8,414 bases of DNA from an uncultured Dialister sp. (GCA_900314595.1 OMVW01000053.1:1-8414), one strand, 5' to 3'. Shown: positions 1-5,350, numbered from the stretch's first letter. Numbers and translations are program-made. Notes: a model not told the origin generated them from the sequence alone.

Positions 1-154
1 CTGATGGAAATTGCGGCGGAAACGTACATGTCGAATTGACACAGGATATTAAGCGCGGCCCTCCCGCGTCCGGGAGGGTGCCCAAAGGGCAGGAGGGGCA
101 TACGATCAGACGAGTCGTTTATGAGGAAAATGGTTAGTACGTAACGCAGGAAAT
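1..154. repeat. Direct repeat, copy 1 (cut by window start)
   Basis: This stretch matches 384-537 without indels at a constant offset of 383 bp and with scattered substitutions. It contains two adjacent hairpins. The first is CCCTCCCG-CGTC-CGGGAGGG at 59-78, and the second is TGCCC-AAA-GGGCA at 79-91. The repeat may extend left of the window. I see no convincing gene in it. Confidence 0.9.
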
Positions 155-250
155 GATGGAATTGCAGTCACTTGTCCGTTTAATGGGGTGAGTCAGTTAC
201 GGTTTTCGTGAGTTAGCCTCACCGCGGCACGCCCCGATGGAGTCTTTAGC

Positions 251-320
251 GAGATTTCGGGGTGCGGGATGCGGGGTGCGGGGAGGATTGGCCGCTGATG
301 CGGCCAATATTTTTTTATGG
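251..320 (+). repeat. G-rich arm plus hairpin, partial repeat-family copy
   Basis: Four G-runs at 259-262, 266-268, 273-276 and 280-283 are separated by 3-4 nt. They are followed by a perfect 9-bp stem at 287-295 and 300-308 with the loop TGAT, and then seven T residues (310-316). The shape is that of a rho-independent terminator on the plus strand, but no gene is visible upstream in the window. Nearly the same G-rich arm returns at 8265-8297, and the CTGATGCGG part of the hairpin returns at 8118 and 8298. The last two copies carry a different stem. Confidence 0.75.
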
Positions 321-383
321 GGGCTGTGCACAGGCGGGGTCGAAATGCCCATTTTGCGCAGATGGTTTCATCGTCGAAACTGA

Positions 384-537
384 CTGATGGAAATTTCGGT
401 GGAAACGTACATGTCGAATTGACACAGAATATTAAGCGCGTCCCTCCCGCGTCCGGGAGGGTGCCCAAAGGGCAGGAGGGGCGTACGATCTTACAAGTCG
501 TTCATGTTGTAAATGGTAAATACGTAACGCAGGGAAT
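384..537. repeat. Direct repeat, copy 2
   Basis: Second copy of the sequence at 1-154. The double hairpin is kept at 442-461 (8-bp stem, loop CGTC) and 462-474 (5-bp stem, loop AAA). Differences from copy 1 cluster in the last 50 bp. Open frames run through it on both strands, but they have low-complexity content and no ribosome binding site, so I do not call them genes. Confidence 0.9.
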
Positions 538-630
538 GGGAGATCAGGAGACGGGTATTGGAAAATGAAGTCACATAAGTTCAATTTTGATTAACTTAGG
601 TGTTTTCTTAAGTGATTTCTTGTACCCAAT

Positions 631-656
631 AAAAAACGGACGCCGGGGAGCGTCCG
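631..656 (-). terminator. Terminator-like hairpin, minus strand
   Basis: CGGACGC (637-643) and GCGTCCG (650-656) form a perfect 7-bp stem with a 6-nt loop. The six A residues at 631-636 read as a T-tract on the minus strand. No credible minus-strand gene lies just upstream, so this may be a relic of a lost gene. The rest of 538-780 shows nothing I can recognise. Confidence 0.55.
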
Positions 657-783
657 CTGCCATGGCGGGGATCCGGCAGCTGATGGAGAAAGTGCCGGGC
701 CATGACCTGAAACCGCAAGGGGAATGCGGTAGTCAGCGTGGTTGAAAGGAAAATTGACAGAAAGGAAGGAAACTACGATAAGA

Positions 784-900
784 AATAACTTTTGTTTCGG
801 GGCTGTCGGGGGTATCGGGGGTATCGGGGGTATCGGGAATCTCGGGGCGGTGGCGCGCGACAAATCATGAAGCGCGCTTTTATAGATTATGGGCCCCATC
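784..900 (+). repeat. Foldback element, left half (copy A)
   Basis: It starts with a terminal sequence (784-802) that matches the reverse complement of 5292-5310 at 18 of 19 positions. A 9-bp tandem array follows, with GGGGG runs separated by TATC or CTGTC (799-837). Next come the conserved box GGGAATCTCGGGGCGGTG and a hairpin with a GCGCGC stem (853-858, 872-877) around a loop containing AAATCATGAA, followed by TTTTAT. The right half of the element is absent. The four long G-runs fit a G-quadruplex motif. Confidence 0.75.
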
Positions 901-932
901 AGGCAGAAAGTGAAAAGGGACCTTCAGGGATA

Positions 933-1075
933 AATCACTTTTGTTTCGAGGCTGTCGGGAGTTTCGGATGTATCGGGGCTGTCGGGGGTCTCGGGAGTAT
1001 CGGGGCTGTCGGGGTGGTGGCGGGCGACAGAAGAAGGCGCGCCATTTTATATGGAGATTTTACCTCGTAGAGAAA
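933..1075 (+). repeat. Foldback element, left half (copy B)
   Basis: Terminal sequence at 933-951 differs from the reverse complement of 5292-5310 at one of 19 positions. It continues into tandem G-rich units to about 1017 and a degenerate hairpin (about 1019-1043, with a G-G mismatch). Downstream, GGAGATTTTACCT at 1053-1065 resembles a stretch at 5722-5735 next to copy F. It lies about 149 bp after copy A in the same orientation, so A and B look like a tandem pair of left halves. Confidence 0.65.
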
Positions 1076-1080
1076 ATCGG

Positions 1081-1265
1081 CGAATACCTCAAAGCTGTCC
1101 GTCGAAATGCCACAAAAGTTCAAGTCGAAGAGGTGGGCTCTACGAATACGTAAAAGATGCCCGCAGATAGGCCTCAAAAGTCCAAGTCGAACTGATAGGC
1201 CCCACGAATACGTAAAAGCCGTTCGCAGATAAGCCACAGAAGCTCAAGTCGAAGAGGCAGGCATG
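1081..1265. repeat. 62-bp tandem repeat, three units
   Basis: Units start at 1081, 1143 and 1205. The marker CGAATAC recurs at exactly 62-bp spacing, and so does CAAGTCGA (1121, 1183) with CAAGTC at 1245. Units differ by substitutions only. No frame through the array looks protein-coding. The next stretch to about 1390 shows no recognisable feature. Confidence 0.85.
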
Positions 1266-1402
1266 CAATATTAGCCCTCCGGTTCGCAGCTTGTGGGGGA
1301 GGCAGGCCGCTATCCCTGTCTCAAAAGAAAGGTGAAGCACGAGCCGTGAACCGAAAGGCTCAGGAATTCTTCCTGCCTATAGTATACTTCATGAGAACAT
1401 CA

Positions 1403-1431
1403 TTGAAAAACTGTTCTTTTTTGTTTATACT
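1403..1431 (+). promoter_or_regulatory. Sigma-70-type promoter of the first lysR
   Basis: TTGAAA (1403-1408) is followed by a 17-nt spacer and TATACT (1426-1431). A matching promoter with the same boxes and spacing occurs in inverted orientation at 5351-5379, and the surrounding ~50 bp are similar, which supports function. AGAACA (1394-1399) and TGTTCT (1412-1417) form an inverted repeat across the -35 box. CAGGTGAA (1433-1440) and TTCACCTG (1453-1460) form another at the expected transcript start. Either could be an operator. Confidence 0.75.
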
Positions 1432-1491
1432 ACAGGTGAATAGCTGTATAATTTCACCTGCCTATATAAGTTAAGGAAAACTTTTATGTCG

Positions 1492-1775
1492 GACAACTTT
1501 TGAATCGGGGGTATCGGGGCTGTCGGGATTCATTTCGGGAATCCCGGGGCGGTGCCGCCGCACAATTCATAAAGCGGCGGATTATTAATACACCAGCTCA
1601 TGATAGGAGTCTTGACGAAAAATCAGAAAATTTGTCGAATTCATATAACGACCGGATGGAAGCCAAAGGCCGTGCGCAAAGCGCACTATATAAATTGGTT
1701 CGCATAGCGAACCATATCCTTCCCGATAACCCCGATCGCCCCGACAACCCCGATATTCCCGATTCAAAGGCCTTT
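1492..1775 (+). repeat. Complete foldback element (copy C) in the lysR leader
   Basis: In order: a degenerate terminal repeat (1492-1510), 9-bp G-rich units, a hairpin with CCGCCGC/GCGGCGG stem and loop ACAATTCATAAA (1555-1580), about 90 bp of spacer, a GTGCGC-AAA-GCGCAC hairpin (1672-1686), an 8-bp TGGTTCGC-ATA-GCGAACCA hairpin (1696-1714), then a C-rich arm of CCCCGA units ending in a terminal inverted repeat that overlaps the lysR leader. Both ends carry the variant TTTGAATCGGG. It lies between promoter and gene, so it should be transcribed as part of the 5' leader. Confidence 0.8.
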
Positions 1776-1810
1776 ACACATAAATTTTCCATTACGATAA
1801 GGAGCAACCC
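1766..1810 (+). promoter_or_regulatory. Conserved lysR leader with ribosome binding site
   Basis: The 42 bp at 1766-1807 match the leader of the second lysR (minus strand, 4779-4820) at 38 positions. TTTCCATTACGATAAGGAGC is identical in both. The leader includes a perfect palindrome AAAGGCCTTT and ends with AAGGAG six bases before the ATG at 1811, which fixes the start codon. Confidence 0.85.
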
Positions 1811-2749
1811 ATGAATTTCCTCTCCATCAGATATTTCCTCGTGACTGCCGAGGAGCGGAGCATTACGAGAGCGGCGGAGAAGCTGCATATTACCCAGCAG
1901 ACCCTTTCGGCCCATATAGCGGCCATGGAGAGGGAAGCGGGGGCAAAGCTTTTCGTGCGGTCCGTCCCCCTGAAGCTCACAGGAAGCGGGGAAGTTTTCT
2001 ACCGGTATGCATCCATGTTCGTCCGGGCGGAGCGGGATTTCCGGCGGGATCTTTCCGATGCGTCCGGTCATCATACGGGGACCCTCCGGATCGGTATTTC
2101 CCCCTGCCGGGGGCGGGTGAATATGCCCGGCATGATTTCCGCTTTTCAGGAACGGTGCCCTCTGGTGAATATCCATCTCTTTGAAATGTCCAATAGAAAT
2201 ATATGGAATGCCCTCCGCCATGATGAAATCGATGTGGCCATGGGCTATCTTCCCGGGGAAATACCGGGCATCGCCCATGTGCCCTGGATGGAGGAGGATA
2301 TCCTGCTCCTCATAGAAAAAAGCCTGGCCGGAGAGGTCTTCGGCGAAACGCTCCCGGATTATTTCTATGGAAATACAGCCAACTGCTCGGGGATTCCACA
2401 GGAATTTTCAAAATGCCCCTTCCTCCTGAACAGTGAAGAAGACGTCATCGGGGCACTGGCAAGGAAAATGTTCCGCGATGCGGGGCTGCTTCCCCGTATT
2501 TCCGTGGAATCGGAAAATATGGAAGTCCTCCTCCGCCTCTGCCTGATGGGAAAAGGTGCCCTCTTCATTCCCCGGAATATGGCGGAAAAACTGCTGAAGC
2601 CCGAAGAAAAGAAAGGACTCCTCTTCATGTCCTTCGATGAAGAAAATTACATGATGAGCTTCGGTTACCGGAAAAGCGAAAAACCCTGGGCCGTCATCAG
2701 CGAATGGATCGAAACGTGCAGGAGTGTGAGCGGAGAGAGTAAAGCCTGA
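1811..2749 (+). CDS. LysR-type transcriptional regulator (paralog 1)
   Basis: This 312-residue protein has the usual length of a LysR-type regulator. Residues 1-60 form the winged helix-turn-helix, with a characteristic recognition region at about 17-36 (TRAAEKLHITQQTLSAHI). A linker helix follows to about 88, and the effector-binding domain starts at TGTLRIGIS (89-97). Such proteins act as cytoplasmic tetramers that bind DNA and respond to a small ligand. The start is fixed by a strong ribosome binding site and by collinearity with the paralog at 3846-4775, about 55% identical by hand count without gaps. The effector is unknown. Proteins of this family often autoregulate, and inverted repeats at its promoter would allow that. 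The mRNA leader is long (about 370 nt) and structured. Confidence 0.93.
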   Translation: MNFLSIRYFLVTAEERSITRAAEKLHITQQTLSAHIAAMEREAGAKLFVRSVPLKLTGSGEVFYRYASMFVRAERDFRRDLSDASGHHTGTLRIGISPCRGRVNMPGMISAFQERCPLVNIHLFEMSNRNIWNALRHDEIDVAMGYLPGEIPGIAHVPWMEEDILLLIEKSLAGEVFGETLPDYFYGNTANCSGIPQEFSKCPFLLNSEEDVIGALARKMFRDAGLLPRISVESENMEVLLRLCLMGKGALFIPRNMAEKLLKPEEKKGLLFMSFDEENYMMSFGYRKSEKPWAVISEWIETCRSVSGESKA

Positions 2750-2801
2750 ATCAAGAGGTAAATCATCGAAAGACAGTGAGTTATCAGTTCTCAGTGTCGG
2801 T

Positions 2802-2830
2802 GCGGCGCAAATTCATGAGCGCCGCTTTTT
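2802..2830 (+). terminator. Terminator of first lysR, made from a repeat-family hairpin
   Basis: GCGGCGC (2802-2808) and GCGCCGC (2819-2825) enclose the loop AAATTCATGA and are followed by five T residues. The hairpin is identical, stem and loop, to the one inside element E at 5120-5143. There it is followed by AAATTT and not by a T-tract. It lies about 50 bp after the stop codon. Confidence 0.75.
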
Positions 2831-2881
2831 ATTTGTATTTCAGAAAAACAGCCAATGATTTCAATAAATTTTCAAATTTAA

Positions 2882-2912
2882 AAAGCCCGATTCCTGCCTG
2901 GAGTCGGGCTTT
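2882..2912 (-). terminator. Terminator of the toxin-antitoxin operon
   Basis: AAAGCCCGA (2882-2890) and TCGGGCTTT (2904-2912) form a perfect 9-bp stem. On the minus strand it is followed by TTTTTAAATTT. It lies about 20 bp beyond the toxin stop codon. It could also work weakly on the plus strand as a backup for the first lysR. Confidence 0.8.
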
Positions 2913-2932
2913 ACTTTCATGATAACTGATTT

Positions 2933-3202
2933 TTAATGATCTGAGTAATGATTACCGCAGGCAATGATAGTGACCTCATCATCAGAAACGCTGAAAATCA
3001 GCCTGTTTTTCTTATCAATACGTACACTCGCATACCCGGAAAGATTTCCTTTCAGCATCTCCGGTTTTCCTTCTGTACAATCATACCCATTTCTCATGAT
3101 ATCTTTGATAAGGCTGTTAACTTTCTTTAGTTTTGCTTTGTTAATCTGCTCTAATTCTATATATTCACTCCAGGCTTCAGACTGCCATTCCAGATTTCTC
3201 AT
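2933..3202 (-). CDS. yoeB: Txe/YoeB-family toxin (ribosome-dependent mRNA endonuclease)
   Basis: The 89-residue product aligns with E. coli YoeB (84 residues) over its whole length, including LKKVNSLIKD and GKPEMLKGNLSGYASVRI. The catalytic residues of YoeB (E46, R65, H83, Y84) correspond to E48, R67, H85 and Y86 here, so it should be active. YoeB binds the ribosomal A site and cleaves mRNA there, stopping translation. It lies 2 bp after the antitoxin stop codon, and its ribosome binding site (GAGG) sits inside the end of the antitoxin gene, so translation is probably coupled. Unlike E. coli YoeB, it ends in three extra residues (SDH) after the HY pair. Confidence 0.93.
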   Translation of the reverse strand: MRNLEWQSEAWSEYIELEQINKAKLKKVNSLIKDIMRNGYDCTEGKPEMLKGNLSGYASVRIDKKNRLIFSVSDDEVTIIACGNHYSDH

Positions 3203-3204
3203 AG

Positions 3205-3471
3205 TCAGTCCTCAATCAGCGCATGCCTTATAACATGGCCTTTCCTCACATCTTCAGCACGTCTCAAGAGTTCGGCTGCCTCATATGGGGTGAATCCATT
3301 TTCATCAAGCATGGAAAAAGCAACTCCCTGCTGTCTCACGGCCTGCCTCATCAATGCAATGACGCAGGCGGAAACAGAAAGGCCCAGGTCATCGCAGAGT
3401 TTGGAAAAACTTTCTCTTGTTGGACGATCCACACTGATCGTCAGATTACTTCTTTCCTGTAAGGCACTCAT
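3205..3471 (-). CDS. RelB/DinJ-family antitoxin
   Basis: This 88-residue protein starts at the ATG at 3471, placed six bases after a strong AGGAGG. An upstream in-frame ATG at 3507 overlaps the predicted -10 box, so I reject it. The N-terminal strand NLTISVD (9-15) and helices LCDDLGLSVSACVIALMRQAVRQ fit the ribbon-helix-helix DNA-binding fold of RelB/DinJ antitoxins. The acidic C-terminal part would wrap and inhibit the toxin. The dimer normally represses its own operon, with the toxin as co-repressor. YoeB toxins are classically paired with YefM (Phd-type) antitoxins, so this is a mixed pairing. Confidence in the family is good, although the C-terminal half is less typical. Confidence 0.85.
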   Translation of the reverse strand: MSALQERSNLTISVDRPTRESFSKLCDDLGLSVSACVIALMRQAVRQQGVAFSMLDENGFTPYEAAELLRRAEDVRKGHVIRHALIED

Positions 3472-3502
3472 AGTAACACCTCCTGAAGATTCTTTTAACC
3501 TA

Positions 3503-3530
3503 ATCATATCATAAATTTAGTGAAATTCAA
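3503..3530 (-). promoter_or_regulatory. Promoter of the toxin-antitoxin operon
   Basis: On the minus strand, TTGAAT (3530-3525) is followed by 16 nt and TATGAT (3508-3503). A second overlapping TATGAT lies at 3513-3508. It lies 32 bp upstream of the antitoxin start codon, at a suitable distance for a short leader carrying AGGAGG. Confidence 0.6.
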
Positions 3531-3540
3531 GTGAATATAA

Positions 3541-3579
3541 TGTGTAAATTGTGTGTTAAACGCTTCGAGAATTTACACA
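3541..3579. promoter_or_regulatory. Inverted repeat upstream of the toxin-antitoxin promoter
   Basis: TGTGTAAATT (3541-3550) and AATTTACACA (3570-3579) are perfect inverted arms 19 bp apart, with centres about three helical turns apart. They start 10 bp beyond the -35 box. They may be an operator for the antitoxin or for a LysR protein, or part of a structured transcript. I cannot choose between these. Confidence 0.45.
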
Positions 3580-3623
3580 GAACATTTGTGGACTTGCTGC
3601 ATGTGAAAAATAAGCGATTCTCT

Positions 3624-3695
3624 GGGTTCAGTCATTTCAGGTGACTGAATTCAGGGAACCCGTTTATTTATCGGAATTTCAAAAATTCCTTTTTT
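3624..3695 (+). terminator. Hairpin cluster with terminator-like end, plus strand
   Basis: TTCAGTCA (3627-3634) and TGACTGAA (3642-3649) form an 8-bp stem inside an outer GGGTT/AACCC pair (3624-3628, 3657-3661). Then GGAATTT-CAA-AAATTCC (3673-3689) is followed by six T residues. No plus-strand gene precedes it. This 372-bp gap between the antitoxin and second lysR holds only this, the inverted repeat at 3541-3579 and copy H. Confidence 0.45.
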
Positions 3696-3750
3696 CATGA
3701 AGTTCGTGGTGCGATTTCCACAGGTCTTGTCATCCCCGTGTGATCATTCA

Positions 3751-3823
3751 AACTATATAAAAAAGTGCGCCCAAAGGGCGCCACCTTCACGAAGAACGAA
3801 CAACGAATCACGAAGAACGATCA
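3751..3823 (+). repeat. Repeat-family right module with 7-bp units (copy H)
   Basis: ACTATATAA and the triloop hairpin at 3767-3781 resemble the right modules of copies C, D, E and F. Here the C-rich arm is replaced by five 7-bp units (3789-3823) reading ACGAAGA, ACGAACA, ACGAATC, ACGAAGA and ACGATCA. The position in the module is the same but the repeat unit is different. Confidence 0.65.
3759..3784 (-). terminator. Terminator of second lysR
   Basis: GCGCCC-AAA-GGGCGC (3767-3781) forms a 6-bp stem with a triloop. On the minus strand it is followed by ACTTTTTT (3766-3759). It lies about 60 bp beyond the stop codon of the second lysR. The hairpin and its flank GGGCGCCACCTTC belong to the right module of the repeat family, as at 5771-5793. 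Confidence 0.7.
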
Positions 3824-3845
3824 GCACAAATGAGAAAATACAAAT

Positions 3846-4775
3846 TTACCCCTTTGTGACTTCCCTCACCGTCTCCATCCATGCGGAGAGGATATTCCAC
3901 TGTCTTTTCTGCTTGTGGTAGCCGAAGGACATGGTATAGGTCCCCTCTTCAAAGTGCATGGTGAGGAGCTGCTTTTTCTCCTCATCGGTGAGGATATGCT
4001 CTGCCAGATTCAGCGGGCAGAGGTAGGCTCCCCGGCCGAAGACGGTGAGACGGAGAAGGGTGGCCAGATTTTCGGAGGCCACGGCAATCCGGGGCTCCAT
4101 GCCTCCATCCCGGAAGAGCTTCCTTGCCAGGGATCCCGCAATGTCTTCTTCACTGTTGATGAGGAAAGGACAGTCCGAGAAAGCTTCAGGCAGGGCCTTT
4201 TCTTTGCGGCCGGGGTGGAAATAGGTTTCTATATTCTCTGCTCCCAGCACTTTTTCTGCCAGTTTCCGGTTCACGAGAAGTACGATTTCCTCCTTCATCC
4301 AGGGTTCATGGATAATGCCCGGGATTTCATCCTGCAGCCTTGCCATGGCGATATCCAGCTTGTCCCGCTTCAGGGCACTCCAGATGTGTTTATTTGCCAT
4401 TTCATGAAGCTCGATGGAAATCTTCGGATATTTCTCCTGAAAAGCCATAATCACTTCCGGAAGCAGCACCCGCCCCCTGGTGAAAGCGATGCCTATGCGC
4501 AGAGTCCCTGTATTTTCGCCGGATGCATCGGAAAGCTCCCGGCGGAGGGACAGCTCATTCCTGGCAAACATCCTCGCATACCGGAGGAAGACTTCCCCTC
4601 CCACCGTCAGACGAAGAGGCGTGGAACGGATGAAAAGCTTCGTCCCCGCCTCCTGCTCCAGATTTGCAATATGGGCGGACAAAGTCTGCTGGGTGATGTG
4701 CAGCTTCTCTGCCGCCTTCGTAAAATTCTTCTCCTCCGAAAGAGCGAGGAAATATTTCATGGAGAGAAAATTCAT
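3846..4775 (-). CDS. LysR-type transcriptional regulator (paralog 2)
   Basis: This 309-residue LysR-type regulator aligns without gaps to the protein at 1811-2749. The DNA-binding core is nearly invariant (AAEKLHITQQTLSAHIA at 21-37), which suggests that the two proteins recognise similar sites. Divergence is concentrated in the effector domain, especially residues 181-192 (no identity), which suggests different ligands or none shared. The ATG at 4775 follows the same leader and ribosome binding site as paralog 1. It is oriented towards the toxin-antitoxin operon and convergent with the first lysR. The permease at 5993 is transcribed in the opposite direction 1.2 kb away and is a possible target, by proximity only. 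The predicted 5' leader is about 570 nt and contains two foldback elements. Confidence 0.93.
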   Translation of the reverse strand: MNFLSMKYFLALSEEKNFTKAAEKLHITQQTLSAHIANLEQEAGTKLFIRSTPLRLTVGGEVFLRYARMFARNELSLRRELSDASGENTGTLRIGIAFTRGRVLLPEVIMAFQEKYPKISIELHEMANKHIWSALKRDKLDIAMARLQDEIPGIIHEPWMKEEIVLLVNRKLAEKVLGAENIETYFHPGRKEKALPEAFSDCPFLINSEEDIAGSLARKLFRDGGMEPRIAVASENLATLLRLTVFGRGAYLCPLNLAEHILTDEEKKQLLTMHFEEGTYTMSFGYHKQKRQWNILSAWMETVREVTKG

Positions 4776-4778
4776 GAT

Positions 4779-4822
4779 TTGCTCCTTATCGTAATGGAAA
4801 CTTTATGTATAAAAGCTTTTGT
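4779..4822 (-). promoter_or_regulatory. Conserved leader of second lysR
   Basis: On the minus strand this is the counterpart of 1766-1807, with four substitutions. The palindrome is AAAAGCTTTT here and AAAGGCCTTT in the first leader, so both symmetric positions changed together. AAGGAGC lies before the ATG. The distal end merges with the terminal repeat of element D. Confidence 0.8.
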
Positions 4823-5023
4823 TTCGGGATTGTCGGGAATCCCGGGTATATCGGGATTGTCGGGAATGTGCCGCCGCACAATTCATGAAGCGGCGGATTA
4901 TTTAATTTGGATTATCCGTAAAATGTCCGGATGGAAGCCAAAGGCCGTGCGCGAAGCGCACTAGATAAATTGGTTTGCGGAGCAAACCATATCCTTCCCG
5001 ATGACCCCGATTCAAAGTTCAGG
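4814..5023 (+). repeat. Foldback element (copy D)
   Basis: The left end CTTTTGTTTCGGG overlaps the lysR leader. 9-bp G-rich units follow (4826-4868), then a CCGCCGC/GCGGCGG hairpin with loop ACAATTCATGAA (4871-4896), a GTGCGC-GAA-GCGCAC hairpin (4947-4961), a TGGTTTGC-GGA-GCAAACCA hairpin (4971-4989) and a short C-rich arm. Relative to its gene, the element is inverted compared with copy C. Confidence 0.8.
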
Positions 5024-5031
5024 GCTGGCTA

Positions 5032-5066
5032 CTTATCGTAATGGAAACTATATGTGTAAAGGCCTT
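5032..5066 (-). promoter_or_regulatory. Orphan third copy of the lysR leader
   Basis: CTTATCGTAATGGAAAC and the following TATGTGTAAAGGCCTTTG repeat the lysR leader on the minus strand. AAGGAG has become AAGTAG, so the ribosome binding site is destroyed, and no ATG or reading frame follows. It separates elements D and E, so an element-plus-leader unit appears to have been duplicated in tandem upstream of the second lysR. Confidence 0.7.
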
Positions 5067-5310
5067 TGTTTCAGGATTATCGGGAATCTCGGGATTCTTT
5101 CCGGGAATCTCGGGGCGGTGCGGCGCAAATTCATGAGCGCCGCAAATTTATATAGTGAACCAACAGGTCTTTCTCAATACTTTGAGCGCCAAAGGCCGTG
5201 CGCGAAGCGCACTATATAAATTGGTTCGCAAGGCGAACCATATCCTTCCCGATAACCCCGATAACCCCGATAACCCCGATAATCCCGATATCCCCGAAAC
5301 AAAAGTGATT
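5062..5310 (+). repeat. Complete foldback element (copy E)
   Basis: Left end GGCCTTTGTTTCAGG, then G-rich units, then the box GGGAATCTCGGGGCGGTG and a GCGGCGC/GCGCCGC hairpin with loop AAATTCATGA (5120-5143). The right module has GTGCGC-GAA-GCGCAC (5198-5212) and TGGTTCGC-AAG-GCGAACCA (5222-5240), and then CCCC runs every 9 bp (5256, 5265, 5274). The right terminus is CCCCGAAACAAAAGTGATT (5292-5310). The two arms are complementary, so the whole unit can fold back on itself. No reading frame encodes a transposase. Confidence 0.8.
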
Positions 5311-5350
5311 GAAAAATGAATTGTATATAGCTTTACAACTATTACACTGT

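Noticed and set aside
792..1070. Open frame translating to GCRGYRGYRGYR-type repeats
   Set aside because: The amino-acid repeats are a by-product of 9-bp DNA units. The same units occur in all frames and orientations elsewhere in non-coding positions.
1081..1265. CRISPR array
   Set aside because: The 62-bp units are contiguous and diverge along their whole length. There are no identical repeats separated by unique spacers, and no cas gene is in the window.
1773..1800. Promoter within the lysR leader (TTTACA, 17 nt, GATAAG)
   Set aside because: The -10 box would overlap the ribosome binding site and give an almost leaderless message. In the second lysR the -35 match is weaker. The upstream promoter copies are much better.
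1598..2278. Open frame of 226 codons on the minus strand
   Set aside because: It overlaps the first lysR antisense and runs on into element C, with no ribosome binding site or family signal.
3472..3507. Upstream start for the antitoxin, adding 12 residues
   Set aside because: The upstream ATG overlaps the predicted -10 box and lacks a ribosome binding site, whereas the ATG at 3471 follows AGGAGG.
3915..4964. Open frame of 349 codons on the plus strand
   Set aside because: It lies antisense over the second lysR gene, which has clear family homology on the other strand and a matched leader. The translation has no recognisable domain.
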